A stretch of 64,000 bases of DNA. Origin: Siphonodentalium dalli (Eukaryota > Mollusca > Scaphopoda > Gadilida > Siphonodentaliidae). Location of the stretch: NCBI GenBank assembly GCA_032622095.1, contig CP136069.1, positions 109,706,278 through 109,770,277 on the forward strand. The letters are read 5' to 3'. Shown one piece after another: positions 9,932 to 17,311 of the stretch; the first letter of the stretch is position 1; each line of letters starts with the position of its first letter. Under the pieces are notes generated by a model that was given only the letters and a program-made list of their open reading frames with translations, ran no database searches and had not been told where the DNA came from. The position numbers and the translations under genes were made by a program.

Positions 9932-10456
9932 ATGATGCTACGAAAAACTAATGTCGTATGTTCTGCAGATTTGAACTGTTCTATTAATCTAAGGGATTTG
10001 ACACTCGGCTGTTCGAACATTGAATACAATTCCAAAAAGTTTAGCGGAGTTGTATGGAAACATTCTAAATTCGGTGGATGTTGCCTCGTGTTTAACACGG
10101 GTAAAATTTGTGTTAACGGGCGTTCTGATAATGTCAAACAGACACGCGTTCGACTGCGTCGATACGCTCGACATATTCAAAAATGTGGTTGGCGAGTGAG
10201 ATTACATTGCATAAAAATTTTGACAATGTCTGCATTTTGTCAGTTAAATGGAAAACTTGACTTAAACGTTTTAGTGAAACTTATGGAATGTTCTTACGAA
10301 TCAGAGCTGTTCCCTGCGGCAATGTTCAGACGTGAGAAAATACATTTTACATGCTTTCATAATGGAAAAATTGTGATTACAGGCATTAAAAGTGAAAAGC
10401 AGATGTTAAATATTGTATATCCTACTATATGTGAACTTGAATTACTTTCAGAATAA
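9932..10456 (+). CDS. TATA-box-binding protein (TBP)-like protein
   Basis: The 174-residue protein looks like a complete two-repeat TBP core. Repeat 1 (about 6-90) has NVVCSADLNCSINL, SKKFSGVVWK, LVFNTGKICVNG and RRYARHIQKCGW. Repeat 2 (about 91-170) has SYESELFPAAMFR, CFHNGKIVITGIKSE and IYP-like VYPTI near the end. The four phenylalanines that kink TATA DNA in known TBPs have counterparts here at F37, F54, F127 and F142. Length is close to the conserved TBP core, with no N-terminal extension. It follows the PC4-like gene by 11 bases with no room for its own promoter, so translation from a dicistronic or alternatively processed transcript is likely. The TAA overlaps AATAAA. The frame is intact, unlike most other genes here. 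It could direct transcription of the element's own TATA promoters; that is inference. Confidence 0.85.
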   Translation: MMLRKTNVVCSADLNCSINLRDLTLGCSNIEYNSKKFSGVVWKHSKFGGCCLVFNTGKICVNGRSDNVKQTRVRLRRYARHIQKCGWRVRLHCIKILTMSAFCQLNGKLDLNVLVKLMECSYESELFPAAMFRREKIHFTCFHNGKIVITGIKSEKQMLNIVYPTICELELLSE

Positions 10457-10457
10457 A
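10452..10457 (+). terminator. Poly(A) signal overlapping the TBP-like stop codon
   Basis: AATAAA includes the TAA stop at 10454-10456. It is the expected 3' end of the left arm. Confidence 0.6.
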
Positions 10458-10759
10458 TATATATATGTATCGATTATCTTTTTTCATTCGGGAAGGGCTC
10501 ACATACCTTTGTTTTTTGGCTTTTGACAACAAAAAAAAACAATAGATTTTTTTTGTTTTGGCAACAGACCTAATACCCCTCACCCGCCTCCCTCCACAGC
10601 CCCCTCAACCCAGTCATATATATATATATATATATATATATTTTCCCAGTCATACATATGATAATATAAGAACGATAAATGATTACATTTACAATATTTT
10701 ATTTATATACATAATATAATTTAAAGAGTGTTTCTCTCGTTGTCGCTAATGAAGAGCGT
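10458..10759. other. Convergent intergenic region with microsatellite and homopolymers
   Basis: No gene is seen. It holds an A/T-homopolymer stretch (10500-10565), a C-rich stretch (10570-10612), an (AT)n run (10617-10641), an AATAAA on the minus strand near 10695-10702 suited to end the right-arm transcripts, and an AACGCTCTT motif in reverse (10752-10760). Confidence 0.6.
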
Positions 10760-11206
10760 TTACAGAATATATTTCAACATAAAATCCTTATTAATTAAAT
10801 CATTATACATATAATTATTGGCACTGAAACGCCTCATTATATTTTCTAGACTGTATCCACACAGTTTATAGAATGCAAAGTTTATGCAATAGGGACCGCA
10901 TATATTAGAACCCTGTAATCTGTAATCATTACACTCGTAACGAGGTCCATTCAATAACAACACGTGTTTAAATCGTCCGTTGTAACACTCGGGTTTTAAC
11001 CCCATAGGGTCGAAGAACTCTGATAGTTTATGTTCATGGAATATCATCAATGTCCAGTGGCGTCCAGGTTGGCTACTCTCGTCAGTGTTAACTATATACA
11101 TCCGGGGATATTGGATATAAAGAGGTAATTTGTCTATGGGACAAACATCTATCTCATTATGGTTTGTGAAACTATTTATCGCCCTCATGAGTCCGCGTGT
11201 ATTCAT
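10760..11206 (-). CDS. Adenain-like cysteine protease (Polinton PRO)
   Basis: The 148-residue protein has the C5/Ulp1-type protease order of catalytic residues: H50 in GRHWTL, D66 in FFDPMG, Q98 in LQGS and C103 in NICGPYC. In adenovirus and Polintons this enzyme cleaves capsid precursors during virion maturation. The length is close to, though a little below, the family's usual 150-200 residues. Its ATG overlaps the stop of the upstream capsid gene as TAATG at 11206, suggesting coupled expression. The frame is intact. Confidence 0.88.
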   Translation of the reverse strand: MNTRGLMRAINSFTNHNEIDVCPIDKLPLYIQYPRMYIVNTDESSQPGRHWTLMIFHEHKLSEFFDPMGLKPECYNGRFKHVLLLNGPRYECNDYRLQGSNICGPYCINFAFYKLCGYSLENIMRRFSANNYMYNDLINKDFMLKYIL

Positions 11207-12287
11207 TATTCAATGCAAACTTTACGACTCTCGTCAACTTTGAGAGCGGCAGGAAATTTGGCATAAACAATTACCGTACAATTGTCTTTCAAAGCCGATG
11301 AGAATTTAATCTCAAGGCGTGTGTGACCTTTCTGAGGTATAACTCTATCGTGATTACGAAGTTGCATCCAAAAGTCGCAAAGTTGAACGGGTTCTTATCG
11401 CGTGAACCGCTTTCAGCCTTTGATGATACTAAGCCAATAATACATCTACTAGGTACGTCTCCTTGAAATAGATTATCTTCTCCCAAACTGAATGCACCTT
11501 TTGACACTGTATACGTCTTTATGATAGATTTTGAAAAAGGATAACACGCATTCCTTTTCTTGAGTGACTCAGTATGACTGAGTAATACACCAGGGTTAAC
11601 TTTCACAGTCGCTAGTCTCAAATTAGCTTCCTGTATTTTCAACTTGTATGTCTCAGTGGTTCCCGTATACATCAGTCTAAAAACATCTCTCGTCTGCCAG
11701 AATTTTGACGTGAGCGGGAGACCATTTAGTAGTAATTTGTCCTGTTGGAAGAAGTCAAGCTGAATTGATCCCATAATATCCATTATTTGACTAGTACGGG
11801 TTGTTTTGGACCTGTAATACAGGCCAGAGTTCCCGCTTTTCGAATCTGCCAGGTCCATACCACCTGCCGTGTCCTTTTCGAACGCTTGTCCATGTAGCTG
11901 TTCCTTACGTTCAGTTTCCAAGAGTACATCGAAATATGCTTTGTATGGATAATTCGGACCGACTTGACTCACGGGAACTTGCTGTATATTCAAATCGATC
12001 TGCGAAAATATTGAATGTAGGGGTGCATTTATCAGACCCACATCGTCATTAACGGTTAGAGCCGAACCATCTTGCTTGGTTATTTTGAGTTTGAGAAGTA
12101 GCAATGTGCGTTTGAGGTCCATGTAGGTTGTGGCCATGGCGGGAATATTGAACTCTAAAGCTGCAGTGTCTGTCAGCTGATTCACGGGTCTGTAATTTAT
12201 CCATTCTGTCGATTGTATTCCACTGTCAACCGCCGGCGATTCAAATAATGCCAATTTATCGGTATGGTACTCTCTGTATTCATTCAT
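11206..12287 (-). pseudogene. Major capsid protein (double jelly-roll, hexon-like), frameshifted near C-terminus
   Basis: The protein matches the Polinton major capsid family: an N-terminal region with WINYRPVNQLTDTAALEFNIP, then NYPYKAYFDVLLE and, later, SRCIIGLV. Frame one stops at 11289. However, a neighbouring minus frame continues from about 11340 to a TAA at 11206-11208 and encodes the family's usual ending (TRLEIKF, VIVYAKF). That stop overlaps the protease ATG, so it is the genuine gene end, and a single-base frame change near 11340 is inferred. The start ATG overlaps the stop of the upstream small gene (ATGA at 12284-12287). The length (about 360 codons) is on the short side for this family. 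Confidence 0.85.
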
Positions 12288-12597
12288 GATTTATCGAATA
12301 TAGTTTTCACTTTCTTAGGATTATTAGCCAAACCGCTAGCGAACACTCTCTTATTGTTTTTTTTGGACGCCTTACGTGTGTGTGTCAACTTATTTTCTGC
12401 AACTTCGGCTTTGGCCATTTCAATCGCTTGCGCGACGGGCGTCACTACGTTAATATGTGGTCTTCTTCACCATCAGTATTTTGAGTTCTGTCAATAAAGT
12501 AGCGACCCTCATTATCTGGCGTTAACTTCCCATTAATCATGTCCCTGAAATGTTTTCTCCACTTTTCAATATCGGTTGGAATATACGTGATCGACAT
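12284..12597 (-). pseudogene. Small basic Polinton protein upstream of the major capsid gene, frameshifted
   Basis: The first frame from the ATG at 12597 encodes MSITYIPTDIEKWRKHFRDM and continues to a TAG near 12447. A second frame takes over near 12455 with VVTPVAQAIEMAKAE and a lysine-rich tail, ending in TGA at 12284-12286. The total of 314 bases is not a multiple of three, consistent with one lost or gained base. It overlaps the penton-like gene by 32 bases and the capsid gene by ATGA. Position and composition suggest a small virion or core protein; function is unknown to me. Confidence 0.6.
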
Positions 12598-13003
12598 GTT
12601 TCTTCAAATGTAGTGTACAAGTCACTCTTTTTTCTGCATTTATTTTAGAAAGTTTATCGCCTCTTATAAAAATCCTGAGACGCTGAAGTTTATCCTGCCT
12701 TACGTTTATGTAGAATGAGTCCTCAAAACTCCGCCAATCACCCGTATCACGTGTGTCTCTCTTTATAACCCTGAGGATGGGGGATGATGTGTCACAAGCT
12801 ATTGATTCTCCACATATGTCCGAGCAAATATATAATAAATCCGTGTCTATATGATCAGTTATATTTATGTCTTTCAAACAACATAACCACGTTCCTTCCA
12901 ATATTAATAAACCAGGTAACTCTATTGTGAAGTCGAGAGGACGATTATCTGGATATTTATCTATGGAATCGTCGCTAGTCAGGTACAGATAATAATTATC
13001 CAT
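12566..13003 (-). CDS. Minor capsid (penton-like) protein
   Basis: The 145-residue protein starts with MDNYYLYLTSDDS, followed by DFTIELPGLLILEGTWLCCL and ICSDICGES; this beta-rich pattern is what I know from Polinton minor capsid proteins that form the pentons as a single jelly roll. Its place next to the major capsid gene supports this. It has no signal peptide. It is rather short for the family, but no frame break is obvious. The stop lies 32 bases inside the next gene. The assignment rests on pattern and context. Confidence 0.65.
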   Translation of the reverse strand: MDNYYLYLTSDDSIDKYPDNRPLDFTIELPGLLILEGTWLCCLKDINITDHIDTDLLYICSDICGESIACDTSSPILRVIKRDTRDTGDWRSFEDSFYINVRQDKLQRLRIFIRGDKLSKINAEKRVTCTLHLKKHVDHVYSNRY

Positions 13004-13007
13004 ATGA

Positions 13008-13505
13008 CTAGTTTCTAATTTTTTTCAAAAGAGAATCAATATTCATCTCTTCTCTTATAGTTTTATCAACATCACTGAATATATACTTGAAGTCAGACCA
13101 CTGATTATACGGAATACTTATAATCGTCGGAGTGTTATTCACAACTCGCATAATGTCTGTATAAATGTGCCCTTGATTATTACATAATGTAACAGTAATG
13201 TTTGATCGTATTGTCCACTTTTTCACGAACCCACAGGGGTGTTGTTCGTAATCATGGGGGTGTGACTCATTCGTATGACGTAATTCATAGTCCACCGGCT
13301 CACGCGGTATCTTCTTTGGAACTAAAATACCTGGTAGTGACAGAGTTATTGCCATAATAGTAAATCCTATCCATTTAAGGAGCTTCATATGTAGACGACC
13401 GCGTTCTGTTTGAAACATATTCATCAAGGTACCTGTTATATTATCCATGATTGTAATGGTTCCCGTGGATAGCTTACTCTTATTAATTTTGATATCTGGC
13501 GACAT
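13008..13505 (-). CDS. Membrane protein with a possible PC4-like C-terminal domain
   Basis: The 165-residue protein has one hydrophobic segment at about 42-62 (LLKWIGFTIMAITLSLPGIL), suited to span a membrane. After it comes a charged linker, then a region (about 101-155) with strands and the phrase IISIPYNQWSDF followed by DVDKTI. That region resembles the GISL..QW..L..DID pattern of PC4 proteins, but the usual glycine is missing, so this is tentative. The start at 13505 overlaps the end of the integrase reading frame by 23 bases; ATGs at 13448 and 13388 are alternatives. The gene ends 4 bases before the penton-like start. Polintons often carry a short membrane protein; its role is unknown. 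Confidence 0.5.
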   Translation of the reverse strand: MSPDIKINKSKLSTGTITIMDNITGTLMNMFQTERGRLHMKLLKWIGFTIMAITLSLPGILVPKKIPREPVDYELRHTNESHPHDYEQHPCGFVKKWTIRSNITVTLCNNQGHIYTDIMRVVNNTPTIISIPYNQWSDFKYIFSDVDKTIREEMNIDSLLKKIRN

Positions 13506-14612
13506 CGGACTCTAAAATCCATGAATTAAATTTGTCAGGCCATGAATGCCAGTGCACCATGACTTCAGTTTGACCCTTTCGTTTCCTTTTTTTGACAATT
13601 TTATCTATTCTGTAAACTGTTTCGTCATCAACGCGCACCCTTTGAAGTTCTGACTAGTAGAAAGCGCCCTCAATGGCTTCATCCAAGAAATCTGTCAATG
13701 TATACAAGGGTATGTTCTGCCTGTAAAACTTCTTAGTCACTTTGAACAACTCTCCAGTCCATTTCTGAGAATATTCTCGGTCAAAAACTGAATGGTGTGT
13801 GATATTCTAACGATATCATTTACATTGTATTTGAACTTTTTCTTCAATTTACTTTTAACACCTCCCTTCTGTCTTATTAACCACTGATCAAGGCGAGACT
13901 CATCTTCATTCTCAACAGTTATTGAGTCAGGGGTGGTACCCAAAGAACGATGTATTGTATGGTTATAACTTTTCACAATATCTTGTAGAATGTCGATATA
14001 TCTAGCATTATTATGCTTTATCATATAACGTGAAATCTTCTGCTTTATAGTTTTTATGACCCGTTCCGAATAATTGGCTTTCATTTCGTTTTGCGTAAAA
14101 ATTTGAAATATATGAAGATCCTTAAGGTAACTTTTGACCCGTTTGTTTGTGAATTCCGAACCGTGGTCCGTTCGGAGGAGGCGAGGTGTTCTTCCACCTT
14201 CAAATATATGTTTCATAGCATTGATCACATTAATTGCAGTTTTTCTCTTTATAGCTTCGCACCATAGCTTCCTAGAAAAAATGTCAATCATTATTAACAC
14301 GTACGTGTAATTGTCGTTGTCTTTGGAAACATCATTCATATCCATGAGGTCTCCATCCCATTGACTGTCAGAAGCGTTTACAATAACACGAGACCTCGGG
14401 AATTTTCGTCTAACACTTTTTGTTAGGGAATAACTTTCATGATTTTGTAGCCACGCCACAATCTCGCGCTTGGAAATGATGTGCTTATTTTCAGATTTTA
14501 CAGTCTGATGCAACTTTGTAGCTCCTGAGTACGATGCGGGGTGACCCGGATTAAAATAAATTGAACTCAGATAATCTTTCCAATCGGCCATATTGTTCAC
14601 AGCGATATCCAA
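13483..14612 (-). pseudogene. Retroviral-type integrase with C-terminal chromodomain, frameshift and stop
   Basis: The main frame (14612 down to 13737) has the DDE core of the rve family: D88 in QWDGDLMDM, D149 in RTDHGSEF and E183 in ANYSERV, with 33 residues between the last two. This enzyme would insert the element into host DNA. Near 13790 the coding signal moves to another frame, which carries a TAG at 13654-13656 and then a chromodomain-like segment (YRIDKIVKKRKRKGQ, then HWHSWPDKFNSWI) to a TAA at 13483-13485. Polinton integrases commonly end in a chromodomain, so I treat all of it as one broken gene. I do not see an obvious N-terminal HHCC zinc finger. The start overlaps the upstream gene by 16 bases. 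Confidence 0.88.
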
Positions 14613-14980
14613 CGTTTCTTCTTTATCTTAGTCAGTCTACCGGCGATTATACCCGGAGGTCTAGATATTTCACGCTTAATCTCTCTTATTTTCTTTTTTC
14701 TTTGCTTAGTGTGTGTCTTTTTCGATGTATTATTAGATGTGTTAACTCCTGATTTTTCGATTGCCTCCTGAGGTTCAGTCGCTTGAACTGTATTAACAAT
14801 CTGATTATTCATCGGGTCCCTTTCTTTATTAATTTCGTCAGAATGGCTACTATTGTTTGCCGAGATGTCGCTGTGTTCAATATCAGGCTCCGATGAAACT
14901 TTTTTGTGTTCACTTTTTTCTGTGTACATCATATATCTTTCATACGGGATCAAAACAGTTTTCTTCACAGACTCCATCAC
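14597..14980 (-). CDS. Charged Polinton accessory protein, 127 aa
   Basis: The N-terminus is KKTVLIPYERYMMY. The middle (about 20-90) is low complexity, rich in Ser, Asn, Glu and Asp. The C-terminus is strongly basic with KKKIREIKRE, RPPGII and KKKRWISL. I recall this arrangement, a short VPYERY start and a basic PPG...W end, from proteins encoded next to integrase in other Polintons; the function is not known to me. It overlaps the upstream gene by 4 bases (ATGA type) and the integrase by 16, indicating a compact cluster. The basic tail could bind DNA. Confidence 0.6.
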   Translation of the reverse strand: MMESVKKTVLIPYERYMMYTEKSEHKKVSSEPDIEHSDISANNSSHSDEINKERDPMNNQIVNTVQATEPQEAIEKSGVNTSNNTSKKTHTKQRKKKIREIKREISRPPGIIAGRLTKIKKKRWISL

Positions 14981-15324
14981 AAAAACTGTTTCAATTTAGG
15001 TTCAACGATGATAAACATCAAAGCAATGGCGGGTGAGTGAATATTCACACTTTTTCTTTTCCTCAACAAGCTCACAGATTTATCACCCAAGAATATATAA
15101 AATGATTTATATTGCCGTAATTTAGCTTTTTGTTGAACTGTAACTGTTAAAATTTCATGTAATAAATTGACCGTAATTTCGACTAGAACTTTCAACTGAT
15201 TATTAGTTATCGATGTCAATAATGCGTTTCGTTGAGATCTTGATTGGGTTGATGTCAATATTCTGACAAAATTCAACTCCTTACGTAATAATCGACTCAT
15301 TTTATCGTCGCGACTCAGCTCCAA
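14977..15324 (-). CDS. Small conserved Polinton-type protein, 115 aa, function unknown
   Basis: The protein is mostly helical in character: LLRKELNFVRILTS, then NNQLKVLVEITVNLLHEIL, then QQKAKLRQYKSFYIFLG. A basic KRKS patch and a hydrophobic end, VEPKLKQFL, follow. Small proteins of this pattern lie between the ATPase and integrase in other Polintons. Homologues would favour the second ATG (MSRLLRKEL at 15300), so the true protein may have 107 residues. It follows the ATPase stop by 35 bases. No enzyme motif is visible. Confidence 0.55.
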   Translation of the reverse strand: MELSRDDKMSRLLRKELNFVRILTSTQSRSQRNALLTSITNNQLKVLVEITVNLLHEILTVTVQQKAKLRQYKSFYIFLGDKSVSLLRKRKSVNIHSPAIALMFIIVEPKLKQFL

Positions 15325-15359
15325 TACTGCCCCTTCTTATTACGTAGTAGGTACGTAAA

Positions 15360-16004
15360 TTATAGGTCTTGGTTGGGAAATACGTCTGTTCGTAGTCTGT
15401 ATTTATCCTCAGTGTGAGGGGACATATCTATTATAAGATACGCAAATGGTTTCTTCATACAATCCTTGTATGCATCAATGAGTACTTTAGATTTACCGGG
15501 ATACAATTGTCTACCCAATGTGGAAATTTGTGATCCATCCCTCAAATTTTTGAATAAAATTAGATATCCTGTGTTTAAGGCTATAGTTCTCGCAGCCTTG
15601 CCTTGTGCGTATAAATGTTGTGAAATAAATAGCACCGAAAGACAGCGATGATGAGTTTGCTGCGTAAATAGTAATTCAATCTCTTTTTGGTCAATAATAC
15701 GATGCATCAAGTCGTCTAATATTAACATATTATGTTTACCATCAGCAATTTCTTCGATTTCTGTTTGGGTAGGTAATCCTTGATGCATGACCAAATTTTC
15801 GATTGATGATTCAATTTCATCATAGAAATTTTGATAAATACCGTAACAGTACATTATTTTCTTAGGTGGATCTCTAGAATACATTCCACTAAGATTTTGT
15901 AGGAATCTGTAGACCCATCTCGTCTTACCAGAACCAGTTGGTCCATTGATGCAAATACTAGAACAAGGTTCAAATGGTATGGCGCTATGGTTAGTTGACC
16001 CCAT
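15360..16004 (-). CDS. FtsK/HerA-type genome-packaging ATPase (A32-like)
   Basis: The 214-residue protein has a Walker A motif, GPTGSGKT (21-28), and a Walker B motif, MLILDDL (93-99, acidic pair D97-D98). Further on, FISQHLYAQGK (about residues 125-135) matches the conserved Q-containing sensor region of the poxvirus A32/Polinton ATPase family. This ATPase drives DNA into the capsid. Length is typical and the frame is intact. The ATG at 16004 is the first after a TATA-like sequence. It heads the cluster that continues through the small proteins, integrase, capsid genes and protease. Confidence 0.92.
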   Translation of the reverse strand: MGSTNHSAIPFEPCSSICINGPTGSGKTRWVYRFLQNLSGMYSRDPPKKIMYCYGIYQNFYDEIESSIENLVMHQGLPTQTEIEEIADGKHNMLILDDLMHRIIDQKEIELLFTQQTHHRCLSVLFISQHLYAQGKAARTIALNTGYLILFKNLRDGSQISTLGRQLYPGKSKVLIDAYKDCMKKPFAYLIIDMSPHTEDKYRLRTDVFPNQDL

Positions 16005-16425
16005 TTTTGTTCACTGTGTCCTATTTATTAGTAGCTATACAGTTCTTATATACATCATACGTACACATTTGTTATGGAAGGCGTGTGTAGAGCAGCTTTA
16101 TATGGGTCGAAAGCGTGGTCTGATAAGGTTGATGGAAGAGAACGTGTAGGTTGAAGAGGCTATGGCCGGAACGAATATCTTCGGTGAAGATACAGAGGAC
16201 CCTTCTAATGTTCAGAGACAGGTGGTTGGTGGATGTTGTGGTGGGCGGGCGGGTATTATCACGTTGGTCTGTGATTGAGTGAAAAAAATCTCTTGTCAAA
16301 GATAGAACCACGATAGAACCCAGGGAGATATTATTTTGAAAATTATATCATACATATATTTATTATTGATAACATAAACAAAAACAATATAACATTATAC
16401 AATTCAATCAACAGCGTTACTAAAT
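16005..16425. other. Region between ATPase and acidic-protein genes
   Basis: No convincing gene. ORFs of 67 and 79 codons on opposite strands lack recognisable features. A TATA-like sequence on the minus strand (16047-16053) lies near the ATPase. Minus-strand AATAAA-like A/T-rich DNA near 16360-16380 may end the acidic-protein transcript. Confidence 0.4.
16047..16053 (-). promoter_or_regulatory. TATA-like box for the ATPase-led gene cluster
   Basis: Read on the minus strand it is GTATATAAG, about 45 bases before the ATPase ATG at 16004. Inferred. Confidence 0.45.
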
Positions 16426-16851
16426 CTACCAGTCACAGTCAGACATTTCTTCTGATGAATATGCACTATCCATGAGATATCCATATTCGGCATCCAACTC
16501 CAGTTCACGTTCCCAATCTTCGGGACGTTCGCAATAACAGTCTGTGCTTGACTCGGAATCAGACCACGACGAATGGGAACTGGTGGTCCAATAGTCCGCC
16601 TCCACGTCCCGATAAGAACTGTCTGAGGATATTGACCACTGGTCAGAGTCTCTGTCATCAGGGCCATTGTCTTCATCTTGATTGATATCCAAAATGGGTA
16701 CAGCCTCACCAGTATTGTTCTCATGTATATCCAATACGGGTACAGCCTCACCATTATTGTTCTCATGTTCAGACTCGTGTTGATCACTTAGACATGGACA
16801 CACAGAGGTTAGGCCTAAACATAAATATTTGAATATAGTTTCCAGCAGCAT
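16426..16851 (-). CDS. Acidic repeat-containing protein, 141 aa
   Basis: I do not recognise this protein. The frame is open from 16947, but I choose the ATG at 16851 because it follows TATA-like DNA and begins a sensible hydrophobic N-terminus, MLLETIFKYLCLGL, ending in a CPC pair that could be lipidated. Two copies of a 14-residue repeat follow, each containing NNxGEAVPxLDI. The second half is rich in Ser, Asp and Glu. It is the outermost right-arm gene. An acidic tail of this kind could interact with transcription or chromatin proteins, but that is speculation. Confidence 0.55.
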   Translation of the reverse strand: MLLETIFKYLCLGLTSVCPCLSDQHESEHENNNGEAVPVLDIHENNTGEAVPILDINQDEDNGPDDRDSDQWSISSDSSYRDVEADYWTTSSHSSWSDSESSTDCYCERPEDWERELELDAEYGYLMDSAYSSEEMSDCDW

Positions 16852-16874
16852 TTTTGTAGGTTGTCGATAGTATG

Positions 16875-16901
16875 ACTTATATGTTATGAAAATATATATA
16901 T
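16875..16901 (-). promoter_or_regulatory. TATA-like region of the acidic-protein gene
   Basis: Minus-strand AATATATATATTTT followed by ACATATAAGTC, ending about 25-50 bases before the ATG at 16851. Two possible TATA boxes; I cannot choose between them. Confidence 0.4.
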
Positions 16902-16970
16902 TTTTTCGCGAATAAATACCTAAAATCAAATGTGAACAGCTGCACATTTACAATTAGTATAAAACTATTT

Positions 16971-16995
16971 CTAAACATCGAACTTGTCTGAACAC
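16971..16995 (-). promoter_or_regulatory. GTGTTCAGACA motif upstream of right-arm promoter
   Basis: Read on the minus strand it matches 8094-8117 with one substitution and one extra base. It lies about 75-95 bases before the TATA-like DNA of the acidic-protein gene. Confidence 0.55.
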
Positions 16996-17014
16996 TCATA
17001 GCTATCAAATGATA

Positions 17015-17311
17015 ACCGAAGGCGATAGCATAAACGTTTGTACATTGTGAGATAAAATATTGAGTTCACATTAATGTCGAAAAGTATCATTCAGCATAGA
17101 TGTCTATGGATCACCAATTAGGACGAGCATAAAACTATGCCTATGGCTGTATCTGTTGGGACATTTAAGGAAGATGTGGATTATAAATTTCAAGGCTCAG
17201 TGCATTCGTGTTGTAATCAGTAATTTTGTACAAGTGAAACACTCTTCGTTCGTATGAGTAACTTTATTCATGGATATGGACTGCGTCTGATTGATAAACA
17301 CTGGAATGTAT
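17015..17311 (-). repeat. Right terminal inverted repeat
   Basis: 17015-17271 matches 644-900 and 17275-17311 matches 1-37, both reversed. It is continuous here except for 3 bases, so this side keeps the older arrangement. The repeat may continue past 17311, but the left counterpart lies outside the window. Confidence 0.88.

Larger units (their letters stand above)
1..17311. mobile_element. Polinton/Maverick DNA transposon (adintovirus-like), degraded
   Basis: The region carries the diagnostic Polinton gene set between inverted terminal sequences: protein-primed family B polymerase, chromodomain integrase, FtsK/HerA-type ATPase, adenain-type protease, and major and minor capsid proteins. Plus-strand genes occupy the left arm and minus-strand genes the right arm, converging near 10.5 kb. 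The window starts inside the left terminal repeat, so the true outer ends and the expected 6 bp target duplication cannot be seen. The total of about 17.3 kb fits the family's usual 15-20 kb. Frame breaks in the polymerase, integrase, major capsid and a small gene, plus two in-frame stops, indicate an inactive copy. Confidence 0.93.

Noticed and set aside
11801-12497. Plus-strand ORFs antisense to the capsid genes
   Set aside because: They are shadows of the well-supported minus-strand capsid and small-protein genes.
16072-16311. 79-codon minus-strand ORF upstream of the ATPase
   Set aside because: No recognisable features, and it overlaps an opposite-strand ORF and the ATPase promoter region.
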